NCBI GenBank assembly: GCA_007753915.1
Contig: CP036352.1
Location: 992,001-1,056,000, forward strand
Reading direction: 5' to 3'
Length of the DNA: 64,000 bases
Origin: Phycisphaerae bacterium RAS2
GTDB taxonomy: Bacteria > Planctomycetota > Phycisphaerae > UBA1845 > UTPLA1
Shown: positions 63,003 through 64,000 of the stretch, one piece after another
How the letters are laid out: every line of letters begins with the position of its first letter
How positions within the stretch are numbered: the stretch's first letter is position 1
Made by a program: the position numbers and the translations under genes
The notes under the pieces: model-generated
What the model was told of the DNA's origin: nothing
Seen by the model: only the letters and a program-made list of their open reading frames with translations
The model's database searches: none

Positions 63003-63296
63003 CTATTGGCCCTGAATTGGATGCTTCGACGGCACCGGTGTTCCGCACTCGGGGCAGATGCCGCTTTGGTTGCCGGTGAGGTTGTAACCGCATTGGGAGC
63101 AATGCGAGGAACTGGGATGGATGATGAGAATCTCTCGCATGATAGGCAAGAGCAAAAACAGAACGGCGGCAGCAATATGCGGCACATCCCAAGTGGATGC
63201 CAGTTTCAAGAGTGAGTTGCAATGACTGCATCGCCAAGCTCCACCGAAGCGAAACCAGACGCGAGTTCTGTGATGGCAGAAGGGGCATGATGCCAT
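63003..63296 (-). CDS. Small zinc-ribbon membrane protein
   Basis: 97 residues between cinA and gatB, with gaps of 6 and 16 bases, so in one operon. An N-terminal metal site (CPFCHH...CSHC), one membrane segment (HIAAAVLFLLLPIMREILII), then CSQCGYNLTGNQSGICPECG: the same ribbon as in the proteins at 5248 and 30157. Unknown role; no enzyme motif. Confidence 0.75.
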   Translation of the reverse strand: MASCPFCHHRTRVWFRFGGAWRCSHCNSLLKLASTWDVPHIAAAVLFLLLPIMREILIIHPSSSHCSQCGYNLTGNQSGICPECGTPVPSKHPIQGQ

Positions 63297-63302
63297 GACG
63301 CT

Positions 63303-64000
63303 TTATCTCGCCAACGTCAAACGCAGCAGATTGATTGCCGCCTTGGCGGTGCGGTCGCGGATTTCGTCCCGGGTGAACGACTCGCCGATGCGGAGTTCTT
63401 TAACGGTGACACGGTAATCGGAACCAGGCGTTCGCTCATGTTCGAACGGCCGCGCGGGCTGAAGCCCGCGGTTCGTTGTGGCCCCGTGGCTCGTTGGTTC
63501 CTGTCGCTCTGCCATCGCGATGTAAACCAGTCCGACGGGTTTGTCGGGCGTGCCGCCGGTGGGGCCGGCGATGCCGGTGGCGGAGAGGGCGAAGTCGGTG
63601 CCGGCGAGCCGGCGGCAGTTGGCGGCCATGGCCTCGGCGACTTCGGCGCTGACGGCCCCGTGCGCGGCGAGGAGGTCGGCGGGGATTTCGAGCAGCCGCT
63701 GCTTGGCGTCATTCGAGTAGGTCACGAACGATTGAATGAAGTAGGCGCTGCTGCCGGGCACGTCGGTGAGGCGCTTGGCGATGAGGCCGCCGGTGCAGGA
63801 CTCGGCCGTGGCGATGGTTTTTCTCTGCGCGATGAGCAGGCGGGCGACGGCGTCGGAGAGGGTATCGTCGCCTTCGCCGAAGACGGCAATGCCGAGTCGG
63901 CGGCGGATGTCGTCGGCGTCGGCGTCGAGCAGGGCGCGGGCGTCGGCTTCGGAGTCGGCGCGGGCATTGATGCGGATGGAGATGATCATGTCGGCGGCGC
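63303..64000 (-). CDS. cinA: CinA C-terminal (nicotinamide-nucleotide amidohydrolase) domain protein, 5' end outside window
   Basis: The frame is open to the right edge, so the N-terminal MoaB/Mog-like part of CinA probably lies beyond; 228 codons are seen from the ATG at 63989. INARADSEADARALLDADADDIRRRLG is represented by its first part, the CinA inter-domain region. TIATAESCTGGLIAKRLTDVPGSS, SFVTYSNDAKQRLL, EVAEAMAANCRRLAGTDFALSATGIAGPTGGTPDKPVGLVY and RDRTAKAAINLLRL are in order, the PncC amidase core. Residues after IAMA (ERQEPTSHGATTNRGLQPAR, then PFEHERTPGS) are extra to the family and coded partly by an 18-bp palindrome. It hydrolyses nicotinamide mononucleotide to recycle NAD. Confidence 0.9.
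   Translation of the reverse strand, partial: AADMIISIRINARADSEADARALLDADADDIRRRLGIAVFGEGDDTLSDAVARLLIAQRKTIATAESCTGGLIAKRLTDVPGSSAYFIQSFVTYSNDAKQRLLEIPADLLAAHGAVSAEVAEAMAANCRRLAGTDFALSATGIAGPTGGTPDKPVGLVYIAMAERQEPTSHGATTNRGLQPARPFEHERTPGSDYRVTVKELRIGESFTRDEIRDRTAKAAINLLRLTLAR
63453..63470. repeat. 18-bp palindrome in frame inside cinA
   Basis: CGCGGGCT and AGCCCGCG pair around GA. It encodes part of an extra loop (RGLQPARP) in the CinA amidase domain. Confidence 0.85.

Overview
The window looks like chromosomal DNA of a GC-rich planctomycete, most likely from the Phycisphaerae side of the phylum. This is inferred from gene content, not from a marker-gene match. The evidence is four secreted proteins ending in PEP-CTERM sorting tails (V/TPEPSTL...RRR), four secreted proteins with dockerin-like GDLNxSGxVxGGD tails, a type II pseudopilin of the planctomycete pattern, membrane proteins with a CxxCGYxL...CPxCG zinc ribbon, and the futalosine menaquinone route. 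Coding density is high. No rRNA operon, insertion sequence, prophage or CRISPR array is visible.

Layout. 0-11 kb: a large guanidino-modifying-enzyme-fold protein (perhaps 5'-truncated), a dockerin-tailed exported protein, a flavin reductase-like protein, a zinc-ribbon membrane protein, a SpoU rRNA methyltransferase, a small heat-shock protein with a hairpin leader, a 33-residue basic peptide, acylphosphatase, Rho and a PEP-CTERM protein. 11-20 kb: an LptF/LptG-type permease, arginine decarboxylase, two small unknowns and a complete four-subunit 2-oxoacid:ferredoxin oxidoreductase operon (delta-alpha-beta-gamma). 20-30 kb: two adjacent exported proteins that share a C-terminal fibronectin/dockerin module (one is a zinc metalloprotease), transaldolase-type aldolase, AsnB, and small exported proteins. 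30-35 kb: a zinc-ribbon membrane protein, an FRG-domain gene beside a hicBA toxin-antitoxin pair, mqnC-mqnA, and a tiny membrane protein. 35-54 kb: mainly envelope and exported proteins. These include a beta-helix pectate-lyase-like protein whose signal peptide is encoded by a 23-unit TC microsatellite, a class D beta-lactamase, a phosphodiesterase plus dual-specificity phosphatase pair, a TlpA-like protein, PdxB and TPR proteins. 54-64 kb: tRNA-Arg, mqnE, a GNAT acetyltransferase, dnaA, an HtrA protease, a lipoprotein, and a cinA / zinc-ribbon / gatB operon running off the right edge.

How the parts fit. mqnA, mqnC and mqnE supply three steps of futalosine menaquinone synthesis; mqnB and mqnD are not in the window. 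SpeA makes agmatine, but the guanidino-enzyme homologue 12 kb away is too divergent to call an agmatine deiminase. The Kor complex points to ferredoxin-linked central metabolism.

The most unusual signals are: intergenic-type palindromic repeats lying in frame inside conserved housekeeping genes (gatB and cinA, with a tandem repeat in mqnC), similar to Rickettsia palindromic elements; the coding TC microsatellite; repeated -10 boxes ending 6-12 nt before ATG with no Shine-Dalgarno, which suggests leaderless transcripts; and a tRNA-Arg with anticodon GCG. All calls come from reading the sequence; no database search was run.
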